Position numbers and translations under genes: made by a program. A stretch of 64,000 bases of DNA from Chryseobacterium phocaeense (GTDB taxonomy: Bacteria; Bacteroidota; Bacteroidia; Flavobacteriales; Weeksellaceae), in the NCBI RefSeq assembly GCF_900169075.1, contig NZ_LT827015.1, positions 992,001-1,056,000 of the forward strand, given 5' to 3'. Positions within the stretch are counted from its first letter, which is position 1. Every line of letters starts with the position of its first letter. This document shows, in pieces, positions 41,773-51,025 of the stretch. The notes beneath the pieces were generated by a model. That model saw only the letters and a program-made list of their open reading frames with translations, ran no database searches and had not been told where the DNA came from.

Positions 41773-42372
41773 TTAGTTGCAGGTATCACTTTTAAAATAA
41801 ACACCATTATTTTTTGATTCCAGTTTTCCGGTTTTCCTGTTGATCTTTATAAAGTAAGATTCTTTAATTTCCGGGTAGCCTTTAGATTTTGAAAGATAAA
41901 GCTCGATATGTTTGTTGTCAGTTTTATAGGAACTGCTCAGTGTATTGCTCGTATCCACAGAAAAACCATACGTTTTAGCCACTAAAATAGCTTCCGGAAG
42001 ATTATCCACTGTTCCGATGAAATCCCTCAGCTGCTGCTCGGTTGAAAAATAAACGGATCTTTCTTTTTTGCAGGCAAGAATGTAGGAAAAGCACTTTTCA
42101 CCAATGCATTTCTGGAAAAACCCTTTCTCCGGAAAAGGTTCATTAATGGTCATAAAGTCAGGCATCTGACTTTCATAAATCACAGCTTTATCAGGATCCG
42201 GGTCGTTGGTGAGGACTCTCCAGTAGGCGTATTCTTTATCAGGAACAATAAATGGGTAGAGCAGTTCGATACTGTCAAGAATTTCCGGAATTTTTTTGAA
42301 ATCGGAGGGAATTGTATTTTGGGAAAGGAATAAGCCCGGGATCAGAAAAAGAATGATCGAAATAATTTTCAT
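41773..42372 (-). CDS. Secreted protein of unknown function
   Basis: The 199-residue protein has a clear signal peptide (MKIISIILFLIPGLFLSQ). The mature part is mixed alpha/beta with 'ECFSYI'-like and 'VYFSTEQQLRDFIGTVDNLP' segments and three cysteines, one two residues before the end. I cannot place it in a family. It follows the lipoprotein gene 42410-42814 on the same strand after 37 bp, so the two are probably one transcript of surface or periplasmic proteins. Confidence 0.65.
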   Translation of the reverse strand: MKIISIILFLIPGLFLSQNTIPSDFKKIPEILDSIELLYPFIVPDKEYAYWRVLTNDPDPDKAVIYESQMPDFMTINEPFPEKGFFQKCIGEKCFSYILACKKERSVYFSTEQQLRDFIGTVDNLPEAILVAKTYGFSVDTSNTLSSSYKTDNKHIELYLSKSKGYPEIKESYFIKINRKTGKLESKNNGVYFKSDTCN

Positions 42373-42409
42373 AATTATGATTTTCTAAAATCGTAGTAAA
42401 CTGCCGAAT

Positions 42410-42814
42410 CTATTTCAGTATAATTTTATAATATCCTTTTTCGTCCGTTACATCAATACCTACCCCTGTAAATGTTAATTTATTGATCTGATAACCATCG
42501 CAGCCACCGTTAAATTCTGATGACTGAATTGTGAAATCAAATACCCGGACATTAGACTGGAAATTATATTTTTTGGTACCATTATAGGCCCCCACGTTTT
42601 CTAAAATAACCATGTCTTCGGATGTTCTGGTTAATTGTATTACATTCTGGTCTTCGTCTTCTACCGAGTAAAAAGTCATTGTTCCGTTTGTGATCAGATT
42701 TTCATCATTAACATCAACAAACTTAAAAGCGATCGTTTGGGGAGGATTATAACAATCTTCCCCACAACCTATGAAAATAAAGGTTATTAAAATGAATAGG
42801 TATAGGTGTTTCAT
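42410..42814 (-). CDS. Small lipoprotein of unknown function
   Basis: The 134-residue lipoprotein has lipobox 'FIGC' (Cys about 17) followed by 'GEDCYNPPQTIAFKFVD'. The mature part looks like one beta-sandwich ending in 'GIDVTDEKGYYKIILK', and two further cysteines may form a disulfide. The pattern resembles small Bacteroidota lipoproteins with an Ig-like fold and no known role. It is the first gene of a two-gene unit with 41773-42372. Confidence 0.65.
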   Translation of the reverse strand: MKHLYLFILITFIFIGCGEDCYNPPQTIAFKFVDVNDENLITNGTMTFYSVEDEDQNVIQLTRTSEDMVILENVGAYNGTKKYNFQSNVRVFDFTIQSSEFNGGCDGYQINKLTFTGVGIDVTDEKGYYKIILK

Positions 42815-43014
42815 AATTTGATGATTAATTTCTGTGAATAGTAAAATTAATCATTAAACTGATGCATTCAAAATTATAATTGGCTTGAATTGCTAACTGC
42901 GGATAACAAGAACTGGTTATAAAGTCTTTTTAATAATAAACGGTTTGAAAAAATATTAATTTAACTTGAGTTCAGGATAGACATTTCTATTTTTATAATC
43001 TTGTCAGAAAGTTT

Positions 43015-43163
43015 GAAGACGGAAGAGGGAAGTTGTTGAAGTCTGAAAACAGAACTTTAAAGCCATTTTATTAATTTTTAAAGCCAGCTTGATCAAATTC
43101 CATCGCTGGTGTTTAATATGAATGCCTGATATGAGCTTCCAGCCTCCCTCTTCATGCTTCCAG
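43015..43163. repeat. Two opposed 7-bp repeat blocks (GAAGAGG and CTTCCAG types) upstream of ppc
   Basis: The units gaagacg, gaagagg and gaagttg (43015-43035) face cttccag, cctccct, cttcatg and cttccag (43136-43163), which are roughly their complements. This repeats the opposed layout seen at 1543-1728. The remainder of the 42815-43266 gap is AT-rich with no gene seen. Confidence 0.6.
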
Positions 43164-43266
43164 CCATTTTATTTTTAATTTCTTATCCCGAGCTCAGGTT
43201 AAATTAATTTTATTTCCGGGACTGCTTTTTTTGTCATTTGTCAATTCATTTAATTTCAAAATCCAT

Positions 43267-43274
43267 TACATTTG
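43267..43274 (+). promoter_or_regulatory. -7 box TACATTTG 4 bp before the ppc ATG
   Basis: An exact TAnnTTTG match with the chosen ATG at 43279; same spacing as in the helicase gene. Confidence 0.6.
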
Positions 43275-43278
43275 TTAT

Positions 43279-45813
43279 ATGATACACGACCAACGAGCAG
43301 AAAAATTCAGGCAGATCGTGGAGAATAAGTTCCAGATCTACAATTCATTATTTATGAGCCTCCCTTATGATAAAATGACCAATATCGGGATGCTTCTCCC
43401 GTTCCTTTACGAGGAAAGCCGCAACGGATATGAAGACGGCAAAACCCCTGAGGAAATTGTCGAAGAATTCTTTAAAAACCATACCGATCTCCAGACCGAA
43501 GAGCAGAAAGTGGAACTGCTTTTTAAGATCATACAATACATTGAAAGGCAGGTGGTTTTGTTTGACAGTATTGAAGATGCTGCATTCCCCAACCTGCATT
43601 CCGAAAGTGACAGCGGAACGGTAACCAATCTTTTCGAACGCTCACTTCAGGATCATAAGCTTGAAAAAGTCCGTGAAAAATTGAAAGACTTTACTGTGAA
43701 AGTCGTGTTTACAGCACACCCGACACAGTTTTATCCAAGCTCGGTACAGCGCATCATTCAGGATCTGAGAGGAGCCATCACCAGTGATTCCGTTACCCAG
43801 ATCGATATGCTTCTGCAACAGCTTGGGAAAACCCCGTTTGTTAATAAAGAAAAACCTACCCCGATAGATGAAGCGCTGAGCATTATCTCTTATTTGAGGT
43901 ACGTGTATTATGACACGATTGGAGAGCTGTTTACAAAAATTAAAAAAACATTTGGAAACGGACATTTTCATCTGCATGAAGATATTATTCAGCTGGGTTT
44001 CTGGCCGGGAGGCGACAGGGATGGAAATCCTTTTGTAACGGCTGATGTTACGAAAAGAGTAGCAGAAGAACTTCGCTCCGCCATATTGAAATCCTATTAC
44101 AGTCATTTGAAATTTATAAGAAGAAGGCTGAGTTTCAGAGGGGTTTCCGAAGTGTTGACCCAGCTGAGCGACGAACTGTACGGGGCTATTTTCAACGGAA
44201 AGCCCATCACCGCGCAGGATATCCTGAAAAGAGCAGATGAAGCCGAGAAAATTTTGATAAATGATCACAATTCCCTGTTTTTAGATCTTCTGGCCAATTT
44301 CAGAGACCGGGTGAAAATTTTCGGGACTCATTTTGCAACGCTGGATGTTCGCCAGGACAGCAGGATTCATCAGAAAGTGATTAATGAGGTCTTTACAAAA
44401 GTATATGGTAACGCTGAGGTTTCCCACGAAGAAAAATTCAATAAACTGATTCAGCCTGGTGATAAAATTAACGCAGACCAGTTCGAAGATATTGTAAAAG
44501 ATACTTTATTAACGGTTTCACAGGTTTCCGAAATTCAAAATCTGAATGGACTGAGAGGCATGAACCGTTATATCATTTCCAATTCGGATGCCGTGAAAGA
44601 TGTGATGAATGTTTATGCATTTTTCAAAATCTGCGGGTATCAGGATGAAGAGATTAATATGGATATTGTTCCCCTTTTCGAAACCATGGAGGGGCTTGCC
44701 AATTCTGAACATGTCATGAACGAGCTTTATCAGAATCCTGTCTATAAAAAGCACCTTGAAAGAAGAGGAAACCAGCAGACGATTATGCTTGGCTTCTCAG
44801 ACGGAACAAAAGACGGTGGATATTTAAAAGCAAACTGGGAAATTTATAAGGCAAAAGAGGTCTTAACTAAACTTTCCGTTCAGAATGGAATTAAAGTGGT
44901 GTTTTTCGACGGCAGGGGCGGTCCGCCGGCAAGAGGCGGAGGGAAAACCCATGATTTCTATGCTTCACAGGGAAATACCATCGCCAATAATAAAATAGAG
45001 CTGACCATCCAGGGGCAGACCATCACCAGTATTTTTGGAAATAAAGAACAGGCCAAATATAATTTTGAACAGCTTCTGACGGCCGGAGTTGAAAATGACG
45101 TCTTTAAAAATTCCAAAAAAGACCTCACCGAAAAAGAAAGGAAACTGATCATTGAGCTTGCGGAGATCAGCTATAAAAAATATTCGGATCTGAAAGCACA
45201 TCCTATGTTTGTTCCGTATCTTCAGGAAATGAGTACCCTGGAGTATTATGGAAAAACCAATATTGGAAGCCGCCCGTCCAAAAGAGGAAACGGCAGTGAG
45301 CTTAAATTTGAGGATCTTAGAGCAATTCCTTTTGTCGGTTCATGGTCTCAGCTGAAGCAAAATGTTCCCGGATTCTTCGGGTTCGGATTTGCCATGCAGC
45401 AGATGAAAGAGAAGGGCAGACTGGAAGAAGTGAAAGAACTGTATAAAGGTTCTGATTTCTTTAAAACCCTTGTGCTGAACTCTATGATGAGTATGAATAA
45501 ATCTTATTTTCCGCTGACGTATTACATCAAAAAGAATCCTAAATTCGGGGAATTCTGGAACGTACTTTTTGATGAATACACTCTTTCAAGGGATATTATG
45601 CTGGAACTCACCGGATTTAAGATGTTGCAGGAAGAAGATCCGCTTTCAAGAAAATCAGTCAGGATCCGTGAAAAGATCGTATTGCCGTTGCTCAGCATTC
45701 AGCAGTACGCCCTGATGAAGATCCAGAAAGGAGAAGGCAATAAAGAAGCCTATGAGAAGCTGGTGACCAGGTCATTATTTGGAAATATTAATGCGAGCAG
45801 GAACTCTGCGTAA
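43279..45813 (+). CDS. ppc: Phosphoenolpyruvate carboxylase
   Basis: The 844-residue enzyme converts PEP and bicarbonate to oxaloacetate, refilling the TCA cycle. Catalytic blocks are visible: 'VFTAHPTQFYPSS', 'GFWPGGDRDGNPFVT', 'MLGFSDGTKDGGYL', the glycine loop 'GRGGPPARGGGKTHDF' and 'FVGSWSQLKQNVPGFFGFG'. The frame is open 16 codons further upstream (43231), but those residues are unlike the family and a -7 box lies there, so the ATG at 43279 ('MIHDQRAEKFR') is chosen. The C-terminus ends 'NINASRNSA' and lacks the RNTG end of E. coli Ppc, as in a divergent Bacteroidota branch. A strong terminator follows. Confidence 0.95.
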   Translation: MIHDQRAEKFRQIVENKFQIYNSLFMSLPYDKMTNIGMLLPFLYEESRNGYEDGKTPEEIVEEFFKNHTDLQTEEQKVELLFKIIQYIERQVVLFDSIEDAAFPNLHSESDSGTVTNLFERSLQDHKLEKVREKLKDFTVKVVFTAHPTQFYPSSVQRIIQDLRGAITSDSVTQIDMLLQQLGKTPFVNKEKPTPIDEALSIISYLRYVYYDTIGELFTKIKKTFGNGHFHLHEDIIQLGFWPGGDRDGNPFVTADVTKRVAEELRSAILKSYYSHLKFIRRRLSFRGVSEVLTQLSDELYGAIFNGKPITAQDILKRADEAEKILINDHNSLFLDLLANFRDRVKIFGTHFATLDVRQDSRIHQKVINEVFTKVYGNAEVSHEEKFNKLIQPGDKINADQFEDIVKDTLLTVSQVSEIQNLNGLRGMNRYIISNSDAVKDVMNVYAFFKICGYQDEEINMDIVPLFETMEGLANSEHVMNELYQNPVYKKHLERRGNQQTIMLGFSDGTKDGGYLKANWEIYKAKEVLTKLSVQNGIKVVFFDGRGGPPARGGGKTHDFYASQGNTIANNKIELTIQGQTITSIFGNKEQAKYNFEQLLTAGVENDVFKNSKKDLTEKERKLIIELAEISYKKYSDLKAHPMFVPYLQEMSTLEYYGKTNIGSRPSKRGNGSELKFEDLRAIPFVGSWSQLKQNVPGFFGFGFAMQQMKEKGRLEEVKELYKGSDFFKTLVLNSMMSMNKSYFPLTYYIKKNPKFGEFWNVLFDEYTLSRDIMLELTGFKMLQEEDPLSRKSVRIREKIVLPLLSIQQYALMKIQKGEGNKEAYEKLVTRSLFGNINASRNSA

Positions 45814-45820
45814 TTCATAA

Positions 45821-45858
45821 AAAACGCCTTCCAATTTTGGAAGGCGTTTTCCTTTTTT
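45821..45858 (+). terminator. Terminator of ppc
   Basis: A perfect 12-bp stem (aaaacgccttcc / ggaaggcgtttt) with loop aatttt is followed by 'ccttttttc'. Confidence 0.92.
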
Positions 45859-45864
45859 CAATTT

Positions 45865-45930
45865 AAATTTTGGCTAAAGCTATGGAAACGGTTTATATGT
45901 TGAACGGGCTGAAGCCCGTTCCTATTGAAT
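45865..45930 (+). repeat. Two-hairpin dispersed element, copy 2
   Basis: It contains tggct-aa-agcta and aacgggct-ga-agcccgtt, ending in cctattgaat. It matches the reverse complement of 21137-21205 at both palindromes and both ends, with a slightly shorter spacer. A half copy (acgggttaaagcccgt, 46014-46029) follows. The rest of the 45814-46124 gap holds no gene. Confidence 0.8.
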
Positions 45931-46124
45931 ATCGCAGTCCAATCATCTAATCTGCATAATCCGGAAAATCTGCGAGAAATAATTTTTTTTAGTCTTTTTA
46001 ACAATAAAAAAGAACGGGTTAAAGCCCGTCCCAATAAATTTTATCGTTAAATATAAGAATTTATAAACAGATTCATTCGTGATATTTGTGAAAGAAATCT
46101 GTGTTATTCGTGTTTAAAATCAGA

Positions 46125-47729
46125 TTATTCTTTCAGGAATTTCTCATAAAAAACCTGATCTTTCATCTGAATTTTCAGATAATAGGTTCCTTTTGGAAAA
46201 TCTTCTACGGGTATAGATTTCTGTCCTTTGTTTTTTCTGATCAGTTTACCCAGATTATCATAAGCTTCTAAAGAAACAACCTCACTTTCGGAAGCAACAT
46301 TGAGAATATTTTTTACCGGATTCGGGAAAATGGCAAATTTTTCTTTTTTTACGATTTCAGAAGTATTCAGCGCCTGGTTGTACATGTTTCCAAAATTAAG
46401 GATACCATAGCCCATCTGGTCTGTATGGTTAGGGTAAAGTGATGCGGTCTGACGTAATTTTGTTCTGATCTGTTCCCTGTTCATGGTTGGGAATGCCTGC
46501 AGGAAACACGCTACACCGCCGGCTGCGATCGGAGTGGCAATAGAAGTTCCGTTAACTGCTGTTAAAGTACTGTTGTTCACTGTTGCAGCTGCAGTTCCTC
46601 TTGCGCTTCCATCGGGTTTTACAATGCCCAATGCATTCGGGCCGAAGGATGAAAAGGTGGAGGAATTTCCTGTAGCATCCACTGCACCTATGCTGAATAC
46701 CTTCGGATTGTCGGATGGAGTCATCAGGTAATGCCACGGCTGCTGTCCGGCATTTCCGGCGGCGGCAAGAACAAAAATTCCTTTGTCGGCGGCTATTTCT
46801 GCTGCCCTGGCAATGAAGGAAGTGGTTCCGTTCATGTCGGCATAGGTGTAACTGTATCTTGGATCGTCATAAACATTGTATCCCAGGGAGGCGGTGATGA
46901 TATCCACGCCTTTTCTGTCCGCTTCTTCGGCAGCTTCTATCCAGTAGAGTTCTTCTTCAGGGACTTCACCGACTGCATTTTCACTGCGATACAGATAGAA
47001 ATCTGCATCCGGTGCGGATCCTACAAAAGTATTTTCAATATAGCCTCCGATAGCTCCCAGTACGGCAGATCCGTGATTGCTGATGGCTGTGCTGTATACG
47101 TTGGTAGTTTTCGTCACAAAATCGTAAACCGCTTTAATCTGATTATTATTACGCAGCCTTTCAAATGCTGACCCTGTGTTTACATTAGGAAATCCGGCAT
47201 CAATAACTGCTATGGAAACTCCTGTTCCTGTGAATCCGGCAAGATGCAGCGGCCTTACATTGATCTGGTCGATCTGGGCAGAACCTGAGCCATAATTAAA
47301 AGTAGTGAGCTCCTTTTGCGTATCTGAAGAGGAATTCCATTTGTTCTGGGCAGCCATTTTGGGAACAGAAGGGGTGTTTCTTGCAAAACGCCCAACAGAG
47401 GAAACATACGGCTGTCCCTGTAAAATGGTGATCTGTGCGGGAGTGGCATTCACTGCGGCACCGTTGAGCCACTTGGAATAATCGGTAACGGTAAAACCAA
47501 GATTCTGAAGATTCTGGATATAGGATTGTTCAATGGGAGCGTCCTGATCATTCAGGGCAATTCCCAGCGAAGTACGTCTGTTAAGGGATTTCTGGCTCAG
47601 TTCCGAAAGAGGATTGGCAAAAAAAGCAGCTTTATTCGGTTTGTCTGTAAAATAAACAAAAACAAGCTCTGTCTGTGCATGGGCAGCGAAGTAACCCACT
47701 AAAAGACAAATGAGTAAAAGTTTTTTCAT
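46125..47729 (-). CDS. Secreted subtilisin-like serine protease with T9SS sorting domain
   Basis: The 534-residue S8 peptidase has a signal peptide (ending near 'AAHAQ', residue 19), a propeptide-like region, and the catalytic triad D177 ('AVIDAGFP'), H219 ('SNHGSAVLG') and S396 ('NGTSIATPIAAGG'). The last ~70 residues, beginning 'FAIFPNPVKNILNV' (about 466), form a type A T9SS C-terminal sorting domain, so the enzyme should pass the outer membrane by the type IX system and be released or surface-bound. It is monocistronic. Confidence 0.94.
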   Translation of the reverse strand: MKKLLLICLLVGYFAAHAQTELVFVYFTDKPNKAAFFANPLSELSQKSLNRRTSLGIALNDQDAPIEQSYIQNLQNLGFTVTDYSKWLNGAAVNATPAQITILQGQPYVSSVGRFARNTPSVPKMAAQNKWNSSSDTQKELTTFNYGSGSAQIDQINVRPLHLAGFTGTGVSIAVIDAGFPNVNTGSAFERLRNNNQIKAVYDFVTKTTNVYSTAISNHGSAVLGAIGGYIENTFVGSAPDADFYLYRSENAVGEVPEEELYWIEAAEEADRKGVDIITASLGYNVYDDPRYSYTYADMNGTTSFIARAAEIAADKGIFVLAAAGNAGQQPWHYLMTPSDNPKVFSIGAVDATGNSSTFSSFGPNALGIVKPDGSARGTAAATVNNSTLTAVNGTSIATPIAAGGVACFLQAFPTMNREQIRTKLRQTASLYPNHTDQMGYGILNFGNMYNQALNTSEIVKKEKFAIFPNPVKNILNVASESEVVSLEAYDNLGKLIRKNKGQKSIPVEDFPKGTYYLKIQMKDQVFYEKFLKE

Positions 47730-47815
47730 AAAGTTATTTTCTATAAAGATAAAACAAAATCAATAAAATTTTTGATAGGATTTTAAATTCCTTATTTTTA
47801 CACAAATATTTATTT

Positions 47816-48940
47816 ATGAAAAAAATTCAGATGGTTGACTTGCAAAGTCAGTATTACAAAATAAAGAACGATGTAGACAATGCAGTTTTGAATGTAATGG
47901 ATTCTGCGGCTTTTATCAACGGCCCTGAAGTAAAGTCTTTCCAGAATGAATTGGAATCTTATTTAGATGTAAAGCATGTGATCCCGTGTGCCAACGGAAC
48001 GGATGCTTTGCAAATTGCGCTGATGGCTTTGGATTTGAAAGAAGGAGACGAAGTTATTACAGCCGATTTTACTTTTGCTGCTACAGTAGAAGTTATTCAT
48101 TTACTTAAGCTGAAATCTGTGCTGGTAGATGTAGATTACGATACATTCACGATCTCTACGGAAGAAATTAAAAAAGCAATCACGCCAAGAACAAAGGCGA
48201 TTATTCCGGTACATATTTTCGGACAGTGTGCCAATATGGAAGAAATTTTAAAAATTGCAGAAGAGCATAATCTGTATGTAATAGAAGACAATGCCCAGGC
48301 AATTGGTTCTGAGTATACATTCTCAGATGGAACTCAGAAATTTGCAGGTACGATGGCAACGGTGGGAACCACATCATTTTTCCCTTCCAAAAATTTAGGA
48401 TGCTATGGGGACGGAGGAGCCATTACGACTAACAATGACGAACTGGCGCACCGTTTAAGAGGAATCGTAAACCACGGGATGTATGAAAGATATTATCATG
48501 ATGAGGTAGGCGTGAATTCAAGATTAGACAGTATTCAGGCGGCAGTGTTAAGAAAAAAACTTCCTCACCTTGATTCTTATAACGAAGCAAGAAGAAGAGC
48601 GGCTGATTTTTATGATGAAGCATTTGCAGGACATGCCAATATTCTTACCCCGAAAAGATCGGAAAATTCTACCCATGTATTCCACCAGTACACGCTGAGA
48701 ATCCTGAACGGAAAACGTAATGAGCTTCAGAAATTTCTTACTGAAAAGGAAATTCCAGCAATGATTTATTATCCGGTAGCATTGAGAAAGCAGAAAGCCT
48801 ATTATCAGGAAAGCAATGATGCAGATTTTGTCAATACCGACAAGCTTCTGGATCAGGTAATTTCTCTGCCAATGCATACGGAACTGGACGAAGAGCAGCT
48901 GAAGTATATTACAGATGCGGTACTGGAGTTTATGAAGTAG
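47816..48940 (+). CDS. DegT/DnrJ/EryC1/StrS-family sugar aminotransferase
   Basis: The 374-residue PLP-dependent aminotransferase has PLP lysine K192 in 'FFPSKNLGCYGDGGAI', and 'NGTDALQIALMAL' and 'ITADFTFAATVEVI' near the N-terminus are classic for the family. These enzymes aminate keto-sugar nucleotides for LPS, capsule or glycan synthesis, usually with glutamate as donor. The first of four co-directional genes (membrane protein, galE, cytidylyltransferase), it starts a probable surface polysaccharide precursor operon. The keto-sugar substrate is not readable. Confidence 0.92.
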   Translation: MKKIQMVDLQSQYYKIKNDVDNAVLNVMDSAAFINGPEVKSFQNELESYLDVKHVIPCANGTDALQIALMALDLKEGDEVITADFTFAATVEVIHLLKLKSVLVDVDYDTFTISTEEIKKAITPRTKAIIPVHIFGQCANMEEILKIAEEHNLYVIEDNAQAIGSEYTFSDGTQKFAGTMATVGTTSFFPSKNLGCYGDGGAITTNNDELAHRLRGIVNHGMYERYYHDEVGVNSRLDSIQAAVLRKKLPHLDSYNEARRRAADFYDEAFAGHANILTPKRSENSTHVFHQYTLRILNGKRNELQKFLTEKEIPAMIYYPVALRKQKAYYQESNDADFVNTDKLLDQVISLPMHTELDEEQLKYITDAVLEFMK

Positions 48941-48944
48941 AGCA

Positions 48945-49388
48945 ATGCTTCACGAAGAAAGAATACTTAAAAATAAGTTTGCTTATTTTTTTACTATTAT
49001 TTTTCTTTTAGGTTGGATTATTTATTACGGAGTATTTGTAGTTAATGTTTTACTTAAAGGTTATAGATTATTTGAAAAGTATGTTAAATTTAGAATCCCT
49101 ATTTATTTTTTAAATTTTATAGCATTTACCTTATTGATTATAACATTTGTACATGTTTTCAAAGAATCAAGAAAAATGTTTATGTATTTAAATAGTACCT
49201 GTGTTGTGATTATCATTCTGGCTTCGTTGAGCTTTTATATAAATTACGATGGGAAATGGGAAGCTTTTATTTATTCTTTTTTATTAGGACTTACTTTATT
49301 TTTAATAGGACCGGTAATATTTATCAATTATTTTAAGCATATTCCGGCGAAGAATGAAATAGAAAATATAGGGGAACACGAAGATTAA
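48945..49388 (+). CDS. Small polytopic membrane protein of unknown function
   Basis: The 147-residue protein has four hydrophobic spans (about 10-33, 50-72, 78-98 and 105-128) and charged ends. Its coding sequence is notably AT-rich compared with the genes on either side. It starts 4 bp after the aminotransferase stop codon and ends 18 bp before galE, so translation is coupled. No family recognised. The base composition differs from its neighbours and could reflect acquisition from elsewhere, but short membrane proteins often look this way. Confidence 0.65.
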   Translation: MLHEERILKNKFAYFFTIIFLLGWIIYYGVFVVNVLLKGYRLFEKYVKFRIPIYFLNFIAFTLLIITFVHVFKESRKMFMYLNSTCVVIIILASLSFYINYDGKWEAFIYSFLLGLTLFLIGPVIFINYFKHIPAKNEIENIGEHED

Positions 49389-49406
49389 ATAATTTATTAT
49401 TAAAAA

Positions 49407-50426
49407 ATGGCAGTACTTGTTACAGGAGGACTTGGATATATCGGTTCGCACACCGTAGTGGAACTTCTCAATAATGGCTTTGAGGTGGTTATTGTAGATG
49501 ACCTATCCAACTCGGAAAGGTTTATTTTAAAAAACATTGAGGAAATTACAGGCAAAAAACCATTTTTTTACCCGTTTGACCTAAGACGCAGAGAACTTCT
49601 GACCCAGGTGTTCGATGCCCACGATATCGAAGGATGCATTAATTTTGCAGCTTCCAAAGCGGTAGGAGAGAGCCAGGTGAAGCCGGTAGATTATTATGAA
49701 AATAATTTATTCACTTTAATTAATATTCTTCAGGAATTTAAAGAAAGGGGAATTTCCAATTTTATTTTCAGTTCCTCCTGCACAGTATACGGACAGGCAG
49801 AGAAAATGCCGATCGATGAAAATACCCCGTTAAAGCTTCCAGAAAGTGTCTACGGGAAAACAAAGCAGATGGGGGAAGAAATTCTGATTGATTTTGCAAA
49901 AGCACATCAAAGAAGAATTTCACTTCTGAGATATTTTAACCCCATCGGGGCCCATCCGTCCGGAAAATTGGGTGAACTTCCAATAGGAGTTCCCAATAAC
50001 CTGGTTCCATACGTGATGCAGACCGCAGCGGGAATCCGTGAAAAACTGAATATCTGGGGCGATGACTATGATACAGCAGACGGAACACCGATCCGTGACT
50101 ACATCTACGTTGTGGACCTAGCCAAAGCTCATGTCAGTGCATTAAAAAAACTGATGGAAAGCGGTGAACAGACTGTTATTGATATCTTTAACCTCGGAAC
50201 GGGGAAAGGATCATCTGTACTGGAAGTGGTAAAGGCTTTTGAAACAGCCAACGACGTAAAGGTTCCGTATCAGATTTGCCCGAGAAGGGAAGGTGATATC
50301 ACCATTGCTTATGCAGATGCGGGAAAGGCGGAAAAAGAGCTTCAATGGAAGTCTGAAACACCACTGGAAGAGTCCTTAAGAACAGTCTGGAAGTGGCAGA
50401 TGTATCTGGATTCACAGATGGCTTAA
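49407..50426 (+). CDS. galE: UDP-glucose 4-epimerase
   Basis: The 339-residue extended short-chain dehydrogenase has the NAD-binding 'VTGGLGYIGSHTVVELL' at residue 4, the serine motif 'FSSSCTVYG', catalytic Y-x-x-x-K in 'VYGKTKQMGEE', and 'LLRYFNPIGAHPSGKLGE'. It interconverts UDP-glucose and UDP-galactose (possibly their N-acetyl forms) in the cytosol, feeding glycan assembly. It is third in the aminotransferase - membrane protein - galE - cytidylyltransferase series. Confidence 0.95.
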   Translation: MAVLVTGGLGYIGSHTVVELLNNGFEVVIVDDLSNSERFILKNIEEITGKKPFFYPFDLRRRELLTQVFDAHDIEGCINFAASKAVGESQVKPVDYYENNLFTLINILQEFKERGISNFIFSSSCTVYGQAEKMPIDENTPLKLPESVYGKTKQMGEEILIDFAKAHQRRISLLRYFNPIGAHPSGKLGELPIGVPNNLVPYVMQTAAGIREKLNIWGDDYDTADGTPIRDYIYVVDLAKAHVSALKKLMESGEQTVIDIFNLGTGKGSSVLEVVKAFETANDVKVPYQICPRREGDITIAYADAGKAEKELQWKSETPLEESLRTVWKWQMYLDSQMA

Positions 50427-50528
50427 CTGAAAAAGATTTAGAAAACAATAAAACAAATTACAGAATTTTTCCCTCTGTCCCAGCTTGATAAAAAAAGTGA
50501 AACAAGGGAATTTTAACCAAGATTTAGT

Positions 50529-50981
50529 ATGAAGACACAAAAAATAGGTATTACATTTTCCTCATTTGACCTGCTGCATGCAGGACACATCAAAATGCTT
50601 GAAGAAGCTAAAACAGTTTGCGATTATTTAATTGTAGGGCTTCAGATTGATCCGTCTCACGACCGCCCGAACAAGAATAAGCCAAGCCAGACCATTGTAG
50701 AAAGATATATACAGTTAAAGGCAGTGAATGCGGTAGACGAAATTATTCCTTACTACACAGAAGAAGATCTTCTGGATATTCTGAAGTCTTTTGTAATTGA
50801 TGTCAGAATTATCGGAGATGATTATATGGACAGGGATTTCACTGGTAAAACATACTGTGAAGAAAAAGGAATTGAAATTTTTTACAATAAAAGAGACCAC
50901 AGGTTTTCCACCAGCGATCTCAGGCGAAGAATTTACGAAGCCGAAAAAGTAAAATACGAACAACCCGAAACCGTAAAATAA
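50529..50981 (+). CDS. Cytidylyltransferase (TagD/glycerol-3-phosphate cytidylyltransferase-like)
   Basis: The 150-residue nucleotidyltransferase has the catalytic H-x-G-H at residues 17-20 ('LLHAGHIKMLEEAK') and an 'STSDLRRRI' closing motif, like the ISSTxLR of the TagD family. It would transfer CMP to a polyol phosphate or related compound, giving a CDP-activated precursor for surface polymers. It follows galE after 102 bp on the same strand. A bidirectional terminator separates it from the TonB-dependent receptor gene. Confidence 0.88.
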   Translation: MKTQKIGITFSSFDLLHAGHIKMLEEAKTVCDYLIVGLQIDPSHDRPNKNKPSQTIVERYIQLKAVNAVDEIIPYYTEEDLLDILKSFVIDVRIIGDDYMDRDFTGKTYCEEKGIEIFYNKRDHRFSTSDLRRRIYEAEKVKYEQPETVK

Positions 50982-51013
50982 AAAAAATCCCGAAATTACT
51001 TCGGGATTTTTTT
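50981..51013. terminator. Bidirectional terminator
   Basis: An 8-bp stem (atcccgaa / ttcgggat) is flanked by A7 on the left and T7 on the right, so it can act on both strands: for the cytidylyltransferase (+) and the receptor gene (-). Confidence 0.9.
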
Positions 51014-51025
51014 GTGTATGATAAA

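Noticed and set aside
43231..43278. Upstream in-frame extension of Ppc
   Set aside because: The extra 16 residues do not fit the family, and the region contains an exact -7 promoter box.
50427..50528. A possible promoter between galE and the cytidylyltransferase
   Set aside because: No exact TAnnTTTG box is present in this 102-bp gap; left as an intra-operon spacer.
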